Below are positions 1 through 10,401 of a stretch of 64,000 nt of DNA, piece after piece. The notes under the pieces are model-generated. The model had not been told where the DNA came from and did not search any database. It worked only from the letters and a program-made list of their open reading frames with translations. Positions within the stretch are counted from its first letter, which is position 1. Each line of letters opens with the position of its first letter. Origin of the DNA: Dicyema japonicum. Lineage: Eukaryota; Dicyemida; Rhombozoa; Dicyemidae. Location: NCBI GenBank assembly GCA_011109175.1, contig RDEW01000001.1, positions 2,375,868-2,439,867 of the forward strand, given 5' to 3'. The position numbers and the translations under genes are program-made.

Positions 1-284
1 TTTGAAATGCCACAATATGACTCTTAATTAATTGACTATTTTCTCGGAAATTGCCATAATTTTTTGAAAAAATGGAGAACGACTTAAGATCACAGAGAGT
101 GATTGAACAGGTCTGATTGTTACAAGATGAATCCTAGTCATATCATCCTTCCCTCGGAAAGTGGTATAATATTACGGGGGAGCATGAAAGATGGTTATCA
201 TTAGCCTTCCATTAATGCATATTAAATTAATTACAATTATTTCCAAAGACCAATGGTAACCAAACTAACTAACTCTCCGATCCT

Positions 285-455
285 GACTTGTTCCAGCATT
301 CCAGAACTTGTCACCAGTAAACGACGTTATCCCCGGAGAAGAATTGTTGGATCCCATTGATGCCGACCAGGCATTGGGCACCTCCTCAGTAAGGTGGATC
401 CAATGACGCCATTTTTGACAAATTACCCACATAGCACCACATGGCGCCACGCAAT
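285..455. repeat. Dispersed repeat family A (SINE-like), copy 1
   Basis: The segment carries two blocks that recur through the window: GTGGATCCAATGACG and the end block ACATGGCGCCACG. Other copies are near 20515-20700, 30605-30735, 34170-34470, 35120-35255 and 53590-53700. Read from the GGCGCC end, the block GTGGCTAATTGGTTGAAG resembles an RNA polymerase III A box, so a tRNA-derived short element is possible but not shown. Confidence 0.55.
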
Positions 456-556
456 ATCCTATAGGAATGCTAATACTGCGCCATTAGTTATATGATAATT
501 TCTCAAGAATATTGTCTCTTTACAATATATAGGAATGCTAATGATAATAATAACAC

Positions 557-800
557 CATAGACCACAATCACACAAACTAACTAATCACGTGATCCCATC
601 ACACTTTAGCAGGGACCTCATCTGGCCCGATGCTCCTCCCTCGACCCCACACAACCACGTATCTGTCGAGTGACTGGAACTTCGAGTCAAGACGGCAAGT
701 TCCATGGTTCACTCGTATCAAATCTTCAAAAGGCATTGGTGGCTGGAACTCTCCAGAAATCCAGCGTTCCTTGATTTTGGAGGCTACAGCGCCATTAGTG
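557..800 (-). mobile_element. 3' end of a Jockey-like non-LTR retrotransposon (repeat family B)
   Basis: This stretch is closely similar to 41490-41720 and 51795-51985. In the 41.5 kb copy it lies directly downstream of a minus-strand reverse transcriptase reading frame, so it is read as the 3' end of that element, inserted in minus orientation and 5' truncated. Markers shared by the copies are the blocks TTCCATGGTTCA (variant TTCCGTGGTTCA) and GCATTGGTGGCT. It has no coding capacity of its own. Confidence 0.7.
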
Positions 801-1660
801 ATATGATAAAATTCCCCAAAGAATATTGTCACTTTACAATAAATCGATTAATTAAATTTCGATATTTAATTGGGGTTGTTGTAACGTGGCTAGGAAGAGT
901 CTGTTAAGGTTGACGTCGAATAGCATGGCTAGGAATTTAGGAATTGATTCTCAGGAATCCTTGGCCCATAAACGGACGATCAGTTCATTGGATCGGGTCA
1001 ATGATTTAAAGGGTCACCTGGATGGTTTAGAGAGCGTATCTCGATAGCTATTGTCGGAAGAAACAGCATGGATATTCAAGCTCCCTAAATTAAGTGCTCT
1101 TTTGACATTTTTTAATTAATAAAAAAAGTTTTGACATCTCAGCTAGTTTGGTGCCCAAATCTGGTAAGTTCTAGGCCAACAAATTGTGGCTTCATTAAAT
1201 TTGAATATTGGTTATTGGATTTTTGTTTAATCAATCTCCATCTACTCTAAAACTGGTATCTCCAATGTCCACCAAACCTGATGGTGGATCAAGTTAGTGA
1301 TCATAGGGATATACCTCTAAAACAGGGGATGGATTTACTAGTAGGAAGATTCTCTAAGAGGATTAGAGTAATTGCTGAGAATTGAGCAAAAGACACAGCC
1401 AAATATCGCGTCCACCGCCGGGAGATACCTGAATGATTGGCTGTGGTCTCCCTTTCCTTAAACAACTAATGAAAGCCTAATTAAAGGAATCCCTTAATAG
1501 GCTAGAATAACCTAGGAATGCCAATAATTAGCCTGCGGTTACACGGCTAACCAAGATTATCCCATAAATATGAATTCTAAATTACAACAGTCATCGTAGA
1601 TATTTCCAAGAATCACAACGTCGAAAGAGTAAGGGACCAAGTAAAATAAATAATTATTGA
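801..1660. other. No gene recognised
   Basis: Non-coding sequence without a convincing exon on either strand. No repeat family is recognised apart from the flanking family B end. Confidence 0.5.
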
Positions 1661-2194
1661 TCATGAAAACATTAAAAATAATATGAATAACGCTCCTACG
1701 ATGAGGAAAAAGTGGGGGAAGGCCAGGTGGACCCGATCTACATTATAAGGCGAATTACCAGCGGATGGCTGACGATCTCGGTCGTTGTTCATTGGGATAA
1801 AGAGGGACACAAAACTGAAGGGAAAGAGGCCAAAATTAATGGAAGAGACGGTGAAAGGGAAGAAGGCATCAAATAACCCATTCCCCTGCGGTTCTGGTTC
1901 TGTTCGCTGTCCTGCGGGACGTTCAGGAATGTTAGACCTCAAATGGTCATGTCAGGGTACCTTGGATCGATCTCAGGCTGTCCATTAGCATAAATTGGAG
2001 TTAAGGAATCCTTCGATATCCCCGATCTACACAAGGGACATGTATTGCCAGTATTAGTTTGCATCCACTCGTATATGCAAGGCCAGCTGTCTTATTAAGA
2101 GAATAAACAACCAGTGAAGATGCCCACATTGAGTGACGACCGGATCCTTAGCCATATCGAGGCAAATATTGCAATTAAAACCCTCAGAACTCAT
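1661..2194 (-). CDS. RNF5/RNF185-type membrane RING E3 ubiquitin ligase
   Basis: A predicted 161-residue RING E3 of the RNF5/RNF185 family, which is anchored in the ER or mitochondrial membrane and acts in protein quality control. Exons are 2194-2112, 2086-1961 and 1937-1661, separated by introns of 25 and 23 nt. The RING begins directly after the start Met (CNICLDMAKDPVV), continues CGHLHCWPCIYEWMQ and closes with CPLCRSG, giving a C3HC4 finger. After it come the family linker (Pro-Arg-Gly rich, GQRTEPEP) and one C-terminal hydrophobic helix (HFFLIVGALFILFLMF). The second zinc His pair is followed by His (HLHC) where the family usually has HLFC. Human RNF185 is 192 residues; the difference is mostly the missing N-terminal extension. 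The start codon faces that of the next gene at 73 bp. RNF5 and RNF185 cannot be separated by eye. Confidence 0.9.
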
Positions 2195-2267
2195 ACAAAA
2201 AGAAATATATTAATTTAAATAAATATTATTTTAAGTTATTTAATTAAGATAAAATTTGTAAATAAGG
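2195..2267. promoter_or_regulatory. Short divergent intergenic region
   Basis: There are 73 bp between the start codons of the RNF5-like gene (-) and the coiled-coil gene (+). The sequence is AT-rich. It must hold both 5' UTRs and any promoter, so a shared bidirectional promoter is inferred. No individual element is recognised. Confidence 0.45.
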
Positions 2268-2584
2268 ATGGATAATTTCGTTGGTGGAGATACTATTCAA
2301 ATCAGTTTTACCGATCACCTCCAAAAATTGCTCTTAAAGTCAGTGTTAGTACTAATTTCAGCCAAAATGGGATCGATTCCGCATCCATCGTCGAAGATTT
2401 AAAGAACCACATCCAGTCAATAAAGTCAACGATCGAGAGTTATGGAGAACTTAAGGAGTCGACTGATCAGTTGAAGAAAATCGAGGAAGACTGCATCAAA
2501 AAGTACAACAACAATTTAGAAACTATAAAATACGTCACTCAGCAAATAAACAACAACATTGTTGTTTCTCCCAACGACTTTTAA
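2268..2584 (+). CDS. Small coiled-coil protein, family not recognised
   Basis: Two exons, 2268-2338 and 2362-2584, are joined over a 23 nt GT-AG intron to give a 97-residue protein. It begins MDNFVGGDTIQISFTDHL and continues as an acidic/basic heptad-like helix (IVEDLKNHIQSIKSTIES, then QLKKIEEDCIKKYNNN), ending VVSPNDF. There is no signal peptide or membrane segment. Length and composition resemble small subunits of complexes such as Mediator, BLOC-1 or kinetochore proteins, but I cannot assign one. The exact frame continuity across a typical short intron and the divergent position next to the RNF5-like gene support a real gene. Confidence 0.65.
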
Positions 2585-3171
2585 AACATTTTTCTCTATA
2601 AAAATGAGATTAAAGAAAATTATTCCTTTCTTATAGTTAGGTTTGATGCTCCTAGCTTTCATGGCTTTTATTGTGGATGGTCAAGGCTGTCCTGATTGTG
2701 CTTATTCGTCATTGTAACCTAGACTGGTGGAAGTATACTTGGTCATTAGTTTGGTGTCCCACTCTCGCTAGCAAGTAGAAGTTTAAGATCTTCATGTATA
2801 CAGCCGCGATTACTCCCTTAAATGGAAGTGGAAGACTATCTAAGGGAAAATGCTTTTAAGAAAGTAATGAGGGAGTCTGGGGACCACTAAGGTCTTGCAT
2901 GTAAGTGAAAGAAGGTAATTACAGACACCGCGGAAAGCCACATCGCCCCATATAAAAGCATGAAACTCTATATCCTAAACTATCAAGGAAAAATGCATTA
3001 ATAAGGCACATAATGAGCCCTAGATATTTTAGAAATGTAAAATAGATTTTAAATTCCCCGGATATACACGAAAAAGGTTTTATCCAGCTTTCCTGTAAAA
3101 GATTGACTCGTACTTTCCTAGCACGATGCCCATCCATATACGCCATTATGGAATCCCTCAACTGGCGTAGG
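2585..3171. other. No convincing gene
   Basis: A hydrophobic stretch starting MLLAFMAFIVDGQG near 2647 reads like a signal peptide but ends after about ten more residues, and the codon upstream in the same frame is TAG. No further exon could be joined to it. Confidence 0.4.
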
Positions 3172-3389
3172 AACGAGAGGGATTTTTTTTGGATCTACTG
3201 AGTCAGGTGGATCCCATGACACTTTAAAAATAAAGAGAGTAAGGACTGATCAAAAGATTCACTCTTACAATTGTCAAGAAAACGAGAGGGATTTTTTTTG
3301 GATCTACTGAGTCAGGTGGATCCCATGACACTTTAAAAATAAAGAGAGTAAGGACTGATCAAAAGATTCACTCTTACAATTGTCAAGAA
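3172..3389. repeat. Tandem direct duplication, 2 x 109 bp
   Basis: Positions 3172-3280 and 3281-3389 are essentially identical and directly adjacent. They contain the family A block GTGGATCCCATGACA. The length and exactness match the other adjacent duplications in this window, so unmerged contig ends are the likeliest cause. Confidence 0.8.
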
Positions 3390-3479
3390 GGGATCAACTT
3401 GATACTTTAATCAAATTAGCTTATTCGACTAAATGTAGAAATTAAAATTCAAAAAAAAAATCATATAAAAAAAGCAATA

Positions 3480-6400
3480 TTAGACAATATCAACAAATTG
3501 GTTGTTCAGGCATTCAAATAGCCTACACATGGTATGGTAGTGTGACTGTAGGGTTGGTTTGTGTCCCACCATTATCAACTTGTGTTTGGCACGTGTGACA
3601 GCCACACTTAGTCTGCGCATATCATTAAGTATTCCCTCATTCTAAAATGACAAGTAATCCCAACTGAGTGTCCTCTGCTCTGTCTGGCTTCATTAGAATA
3701 TGTAACGAAAATCTCACATTTCACGAACGATATAATAATGACGTCCTTCTCCCTTCCCTGGAATTTATCAATGGTACTGCACTCCACCGGCTTTATTAGG
3801 TTGTTTATCATGCACGACTGGGCATTGTACGGGGTTATCACTCCGATTCTTTCGTCACCCACATTCAACTGCGATAATGCGAACAAACACCTTCTTCAGA
3901 ACAGCCACTATTTTGAAGACAATATCAGCCTCCGTTCGGTTGCAGACACATGAATTGGTTTCCTTGGAGGAGTAGTTTAAAAAAAGCACGGAATCTTCCA
4001 ACCTCCTGCTCAGAACCCTTTCCATCCACCGTTCACAATCAATCTCCTCCTTAAAATCATAAATAGTGAAAACATTAGGTTCATAAGAGACCGTAGCATT
4101 GGTAACATCAGGAGTCCCACATTTAAGCAGATTTTTGTACATCAAAGAATTAGCGAGTTGAGATATTTTCCTAAAATTAGGGGGATCAAGCAACTCATTC
4201 ATTCGGTACTGCTCAGTAAGGGCGATTGGAGGGATACTGGGTTCCAATCGGGCAAACAAGCTCTGACAGATCCCACGTGACCTTAATAAATAATAATTAT
4301 CACTTTGCCGCTTTAGACCGAGCAATAGGCATTAGCTGAAGAGGATCGCCAATTAGGAGAGCTCGTCGGGCCAATGCGAATGGTCCCAACACATGGGGCT
4401 GCATTGTCTGACACGACTCCTCCACAATGCACCAATCATATTCCCTCGATGACAAGATAGGATTCACACAACCATGACACGTGGACACCACCACTTTCTG
4501 AGAGTAAACAAAACTAGAACCCGAGAATAAAAGTGTTCCTCCATCTCCTTCCAATCCATTCCCCCAAATTTAAGTCTCTTTTCAATGACATCTTCAAATG
4601 AGTGTTTTTTCATCTCATCCACCATCTTCGTTTTGTTCCCAAATCTCCACAGATGGACTCCCAGCTTGAAATATACAAACTCCGATAACCATCACCAGCT
4701 TATTGGCCAGTCCGTCGACTGCAGCGTTAGTGTGGGACACAACCAGAACGTTCTGTCCTTTCTCTACAAGGATTTTGATGAGATGGGAGACCATTGTTGA
4801 TTTTCCACAACCGGGATACCCAGCAACGAGGATCGCCTGGTCATTCCCACACAAAGCCTTTCTAACGACATTCAACTGCTGTTCGTTGAGTTCATTGGTT
4901 GTCCCCTCCCACCCAACTTCCATCTTCCTGGATTGAACTCCAGAGACAACCATAGATCTCAGATCTGCCATTTTATGTGTATTCTGCATCAGCGAACTCA
5001 GATAACTCAATGCCACGTGGTAGGACTGCTCGAACACATCCATCTGAAATTCATAAGTTACATTGTATTCAATATTCCCAGGATCACATCGGCATGTCGT
5101 CGTTAAGAGTTTACCATTGACTTCCTCCACTATAAGCGTATGTTCTCTTCCACCAGCCATCAATTCCCAGGATCACATCGGCATGTCGTCGTTAATAGTT
5201 TACCATTGACTTCCTCCACTATAAGCGTAAGTTCTCTTCCACCAGCCATCAAATAAACAACAGACCCGGACACAACCTCCCCTTCCACTAACTCCAGTGT
5301 GACGTAATTATCCGTTTTTTCTGATCTAATTCTTTTTCCAGCCAGAAAACACTTCGATTTGTCAGACACGTGGCTGTTCTCAGATCTCTCCAAATCCAGT
5401 AGCATTTGCCAATGCATAAAATATTCCACATCAGTCTGTGTGAGATGACTGAGAACATGATTCAACTTTGGACTGATTGAGTCCGCGTTCTGATAGAGGA
5501 GGCAAACTACTGACAGTTCGCATTTACAGCATATATTAGCATTACATATCATATCGGGTAGATCATCCAAGGGAGATCCCATATAGTGACAGAAGACGTT
5601 GCGGGATTGCAAAAGGGAGTTTTGCTGGGCTGAGGAGTGAGGTACATGAGTAATAACCCCTCCCTCTATTGGATAGTACAAATATCCTCCATTTTTGGTT
5701 CTTGTTACGTCAGAGTGAGCCAACAGGAGTGAATACAGTTGTATTTGGGCTGAATGACTCAAATAGTTGGAGCTGGTCTTCCTCCCACTCTTAACCTCAA
5801 CGGGTACAAATCCATTCTTAACCATTTTCGTGAGAACGTCAATTTTTCCTGAAATTCCCAAAGTCTTCAACTGAATTGGCTCCTCGACAGATTCAACAGT
5901 CATCTGGTTACTGTTAAGTTTACTGGGAAAAGAGAAAATCCCCGATTTGTATTTTTTGATCTCCTCCATTATTTCCAAGGCATCAATCCTGTTAAGCATC
6001 AGTCCAGTCAGAATATCCAGGTTTTCCGTGAGCAACGTGTTAACGGAATCGTCAAAATTGAAATGAACCTCCAAACAGAACTTTTCAATCAGTCTATGGA
6101 CGACTATACCAGTAATCGTCTGCTTATTGATAGTAGATGAAGATGGAAGAAATCTCTGAGACAAAATAGACTTGCGAAGGCAGAAATTCGAGTTTGCCAA
6201 GGTAGTCACTGAAATAAGTCTCTGTGGATTGACAACGACCATTCCTCTGTCATCCGTGACACGTAAGCAGTCCTCACAGTTAATAAACAGCACAGAATCC
6301 CCACGTTTAATATTCGTGTAGGACCAGAATCCCTCCAAAGTGCAAGTGAATAGAACATTGGGATGATCTCGGTCGTAAAATTCCACGGTTTTGTCCTCAT

Positions 6401-6690
6401 TGCTCTGCTCTTCAACTTTTGAAACAAAGTAGACAGTCTTGTCCCGAAATGAAGGTTTAATAAACTCTGGGGAAGACACTTTGACTGTTTTTGAGGGAGG
6501 GGATCGCCAGAGGGAGTCATCTGCCGGAGAAAAAATAGGGCTTAGCGGGAGTGGAGAACTCACCTAATATGTAATTTCAACAAAACTTCGTTTTTTAGAA
6601 AACTCAGTAAATTCGTCTGTCGAAATTGTTCCTTCTTTTCTTTGCCTTTAGTCTAATAAATATAATATTAAGTGGCACAGGTTGAGGCAT
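3480..6690 (-). CDS. DNA2: DNA2 nuclease-helicase (Okazaki fragment and end processing)
   Basis: Nuclear nuclease/helicase of lagging-strand maturation and double-strand-break resection. I read ten exons; introns lie at 6653-6678, 6564-6586, 4665-4689, 4498-4520, 4282-4303, 4171-4194, 3869-3890, 3688-3717 and 3642-3664. The product is about 967 residues once an 89 bp duplication at 5074-5251 is collapsed (human 1060). Visible parts in order: a PIP-box-like QTNLLSFL at residues 16-23; a RecB-type nuclease core (NFCLRK, GISGKIDVL, PVEVKSGR) with the iron-sulfur cysteines of CCKCELSVVC; Walker A GYPGCGKST; motif Ia VVSHTNAAVDG; motif II VEESCQ; motif III GDPLQL; motif IV EQYRMNE; motif V TIDKFQGREKD; motif VI RRLSVAVTRAKHK. 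The start ATG at 6690 was chosen because the first two tiny introns keep one frame from there. Uncorrected, the duplication puts a stop in the middle of the gene. Confidence 0.93.
5074..5251. repeat. Tandem duplication inside DNA2, 2 x 89 bp
   Basis: Two adjacent copies (period 89 bp) differ at only two positions. Because 89 is not a multiple of three, the duplication breaks the reading frame. Removing one copy gives a coding length divisible by three and a continuous DNA2 protein. Confidence 0.85.
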
Positions 6691-7943
6691 TGCTGAATGC
6701 CGGCAAATTTATTAATTAATATAATGAGAATTCTATCAAATAATAACTAATTAAAGTAATAAAATTAAATAACTAAAATCAATCATGCATGCAAATTTTC
6801 TTTATTGCCAAGAGGAAATGGTTTGATTGATTCGTTTGGGCAGCGGTAGAAGCCACAGGGCGCCATAATTGCAGGAGACCCAAGACTTTTTAAATTATCT
6901 TAAAGAGGGGAATGTGAGTACATGGAAGTGGTGGGAACTTTGGAGGAACCTTAGAGATTCCTCACTTCTGTTTGAGGAATATCGGGATCGCTTAGTTTTT
7001 AACACCTCTTTGTAGTCTTAGGGATTATTTTACATAAAGCTGAGTAAATAGGTTTATCAAGACTAGGAAATAATTGACAGTACAAATAATTAAACCATAA
7101 TTATGCTGTGGTTTCTCTCAAAAGATTTTCACGTCGAGACAGTCCCTTGATGATACTTTTCTAATTTAAGCAATCCCCTACCACCTCCTCACTCAGAATT
7201 TAATATTCATTAATCTATTTTCGTGATATCATTTTTGGGTTTAACTGCGCACATTTAAACGGGACAAATTGCCTTATCGACCAAACTGGACGAAAAGAAC
7301 GGTAACGAGGTTTTCCTCGAGTAGCTGCCGTCTTATACGATTCACCCTCGTAGCCCCTTCTGTGGACTAGACAAAGTCCAGACAAGCCCTAAATCGAATT
7401 CGAATCCATAGTAAGTGAATAGTCCATTTTGTGTCCACACGTGGAGGATTGTCAATGTCGGGAATAATAACTAGACTATCAGCATTCACAGAGTGTTTGA
7501 CATAATAAGGAAGAAATGGTCTCAATAAATATAGAATTAAATGTATGTTAAATTATATCGAATATGTGAGTAAGCCGGAATCACAGGCACAGTAATTTCA
7601 CAATAAACTGGGATTAATGCATCCGTGGAGATTTCGCCTTATAAACTGACTCTTAATGTGAATCACCACCAAATACAATATTTATATAAGGGTAAATGTG
7701 ATTGGGCCATAAAAAGGACTCAATCCTGTGCTGTTCTGGAATAACTCTGGGTTGCTCAGTTCGCGCTATCTTAACGGTAATGACATACTTGGAATGGAAG
7801 CGTTCATCATTCCGTAAGACAGAGAACTCAAGTCGTTAAATTGACGGTTCATTTCTCGAATAATCAAACTGACTCACCAGAACTTCGATATGTCCGTAAA
7901 TTTATACTTCTCTGGGACCGTTTGTTGGTTCTGATGGTCTTTT
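6691..7943. other. Intergenic, no gene recognised
   Basis: AT-rich sequence with no exon I can join and no known repeat family. Confidence 0.5.
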
Positions 7944-8566
7944 CTATGGAACAACTGAAATATTAGCATTTATCAACTTTTTTGGAAAAATGTGCTCTAA
8001 GATTATAAATTATCAGACTACTTTTTCTCTCCTTTTTCAGTTTTGAGCGCTCCCTCCTGATGTCCTTGTCAAAAAACGAAACCGCCCGTTCGATAAAGTC
8101 GTTGATATTTCTCGACGTTGAATAAGACTTGATTGCTTCCCGACAGAAAGGACAACGTTTGGCGGTCGGACAACCCTGTTTGGTCCACTCGTTTATGCAA
8201 AAACTACAAAATGAGTGAGAACAGTTCAGGGTCATAGCCTAAAGGTTACGGTTCGGATTACGTCAATTAATAGCGACTGGCAAATACTGCATGTCAATTC
8301 CTGTTCGATGCAGTCGCTCAACGTCCCCGTTGGAGTTACATCCTCATCACTAGAATTCACAGAATCCACATAATCCATTAAAGGCCCGCTGTGGTTCTGT
8401 ACCATGGTAATCAAGTCATCCTGCAATTCATGTTTCTGTTATTTATTTTGATCGATATAACCTTTCGGCGACATTTGATACCGTAACTTTTACAGATGCT
8501 TTGTAGTTCGTTATATTTGAGTCCAAGGATATTCTCCTTGTTGAGTAATTCTTTGTTGAATGACAT
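7944..8566 (-). CDS. RNF8-like RING E3 ligase with N-terminal SAP-like motif
   Basis: Exons 8566-8462, 8435-8262, 8238-8019 and 7996-7944, with introns of 26, 23 and 22 nt, give 183 residues. The N-terminus (LGLKYNELQSICKSYGIK, then KKHELQDDLI) has the spacing of a SAP-type DNA-binding helix-turn-helix. An acidic linker follows, then a C3HC4 RING: CSICQSLL, LNCSHSFCSFCINEW, CPFCREAIKS. The strand LNCSHSFCSFCINEW is strikingly like the RING of RNF8, the ubiquitin ligase recruited to DNA breaks. The region after the RING (DIRRERSKLKKERKS) also follows RNF8. Unlike RNF8 there is no FHA domain in this short protein, so it may be a different family that shares the RING. The last intron and the final 17 residues are the least certain part. 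Confidence 0.72.
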
Positions 8567-9900
8567 GATCTACTTATATTATCAACAGCTTACATAATGA
8601 AAATTATAAAACCTAATTCAAACGCGAAAATATTTTATTTGTTATTTTGGTTAACCATTTATTTTAACCACGTTAAATTAATAATTTTTTATTATTTTTT
8701 TATTACACTAATCATTCATCGAATTAAAATGTAAATAAACCTATTTTATCAGACCTATATTCTTGAATATTTGTCCTCATTTAATATTATTATAACGCGG
8801 TTTATTTTCGTTATTAAATGTTTCACACATAAACTTAACTGATTTAATAATTATTTTAATGGCCTTGTAAATGAAAGAACTAAGGACTGGGGGAGAATTT
8901 ATGATTTTTTAATGCCATCCTGAGACTGGACGTCACCGAGACAAATAGATTGCATGACGTCACTCTGGTAGGGAGCGAGGGAAGATTAGGAAGTGAGAAA
9001 AAGAAGAGACCAACTAGCAAGAGGAGATCAACCCAGAGCCATTATTAAAATATTTAAAATATCAAAAAGCACGGTGAAACCAAAATACAAAATTGTGGGA
9101 TCTTGACATGTTACAGCAGCAGTGAATTTGTCTCAATGGGGTAGATTATCCACCAATGGAGTGAATGGTTCTTCTCAAGGCGTTCTCTGGATCCCGACAA
9201 AACTTTCAGAGTTGGTAAAATAAACGACGCCTCGGTAAAATTCAATCCCAATCGCTAAATTCAACTATTTAATCATTATTTTTTAATCAGATAAAATTCT
9301 AGATTATATTATTTTATAACAATTTGTTTCCCATAATTAAAATTTACGCCAAGCACTCATAGAACTCTTCTCAGAACCCACACGGGGATCCTTGGCTTTC
9401 TGTGTTTTGTGAGCAACAAGGCAACCTTGTACACGATCAGCGACAGATCGCTCAGTAACCTCACCTTGATTTTATCAACAACGCAAAAATATACTTTTCT
9501 GAAAACGAGGGGATCTTTAAAAGAGCTGTGACAAAACATGGAGATTATGTAAACCGAGATCGCCTAGTAAGGTACTCTGTATTGTGGTTGAAAATTTAAA
9601 CAAATTAAATTTTTTTTTCTTTATTTCAAATTAAATTTTAAGAATCGAGGCAAGCCACTGACGTTACATGAAGGCTATTCAAATGTACTCTAATATTTTT
9701 GAGCATAGAGCGACATATTCTATTGCCTATTAATCTGACAGTTTATTTTGTGGTTAATCGTCAATGAACCGATTGTTATAGAATCACACTTTAATGGAGA
9801 CAATAAAGAAATCGTACTAAAGATCACCTGAGTTTCACTGGTCGGGGATTTGAACTCGAGAGTATCTCATATTCTATAATTCTTAAGTTCTTCACTCATA
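8567..9900. other. Intergenic with a degenerate family A-like repeat
   Basis: The stretch 8895-9010 shares GCATGACGTCACTC-type blocks with repeat family A. A 60-codon open frame at 9357-9539 (-) resembles nothing I know. On the minus strand near 9850-9880 the sequence GAGTTCAAATCCCC resembles a tRNA T-arm/B box, but a full cloverleaf cannot be drawn. Confidence 0.4.
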
Positions 9901-9904
9901 CCTT

Positions 9905-10250
9905 GATTACCCGAAAGGCAAAACTACCAATTTGTAGTTAACTGTTAGGAATACTTTGACATATTCTTATTAGCTTCAGATAACCAAAGGCCTTATTTCT
10001 TCTCCCAAAGGAAAACTATCAATTTGTAGTAAATTATTAGGCATGCTCACACTCGTGTTTGCCTTTAGATCAAGGCCCTTATTACTTCCCCAAGAAGTAA
10101 CAGTGACAGTTTGCAGTAATTCTTTAGAATACTATAACTCATGTTCTCAACCACCTTCATATCAAAGGCCTTATTACTTCCCCAAGAGCTAGTACCGTAT
10201 TTTGCAGTAATTTGTTAGTCATACTCTACCATTCTAAGAAAATAGTACGC
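9905..10250. repeat. Imperfect ~90 bp minisatellite, about four units
   Basis: The anchor AAAGGCCTTATT(A/T)CTTC recurs near 9986, 10072 and 10164. Each is followed by a block like TTTGCAGTAATT or TTTGTAGTAAAT; a degenerate first unit starts near 9910. The spacing is 86-92 bp. Unlike the assembly-type duplications these units are diverged, so this looks like a genuine old tandem repeat. Confidence 0.7.
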
Positions 10251-10401
10251 CAACTCTACTAACTTTACGAAAATCTGATTAATTGATTGCACCCCAAATC
10301 AATATCGATCATAATAAATGACCGCCTAGTGGGTAGTGAAGGATTCCAAAACAAACATAGCAATCAATCACTATAAACAGTTTATTACAAATATTAAAAA
10401 A

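Noticed and set aside
2607-2716. Short signal-peptide-like frame (MLLAFMAFIVDG)
   Set aside because: It stops after about ten further residues, and a TAG interrupts the frame upstream. No exon could be joined.
9357-9539. 60-residue open frame, minus strand
   Set aside because: No homology, no intron support, and within AT-rich spacer.
9840-9900. tRNA-like T-arm (GAGTTCAAATCCCC on the minus strand)
   Set aside because: No D-arm or acceptor pairing; probably a decayed SINE head.
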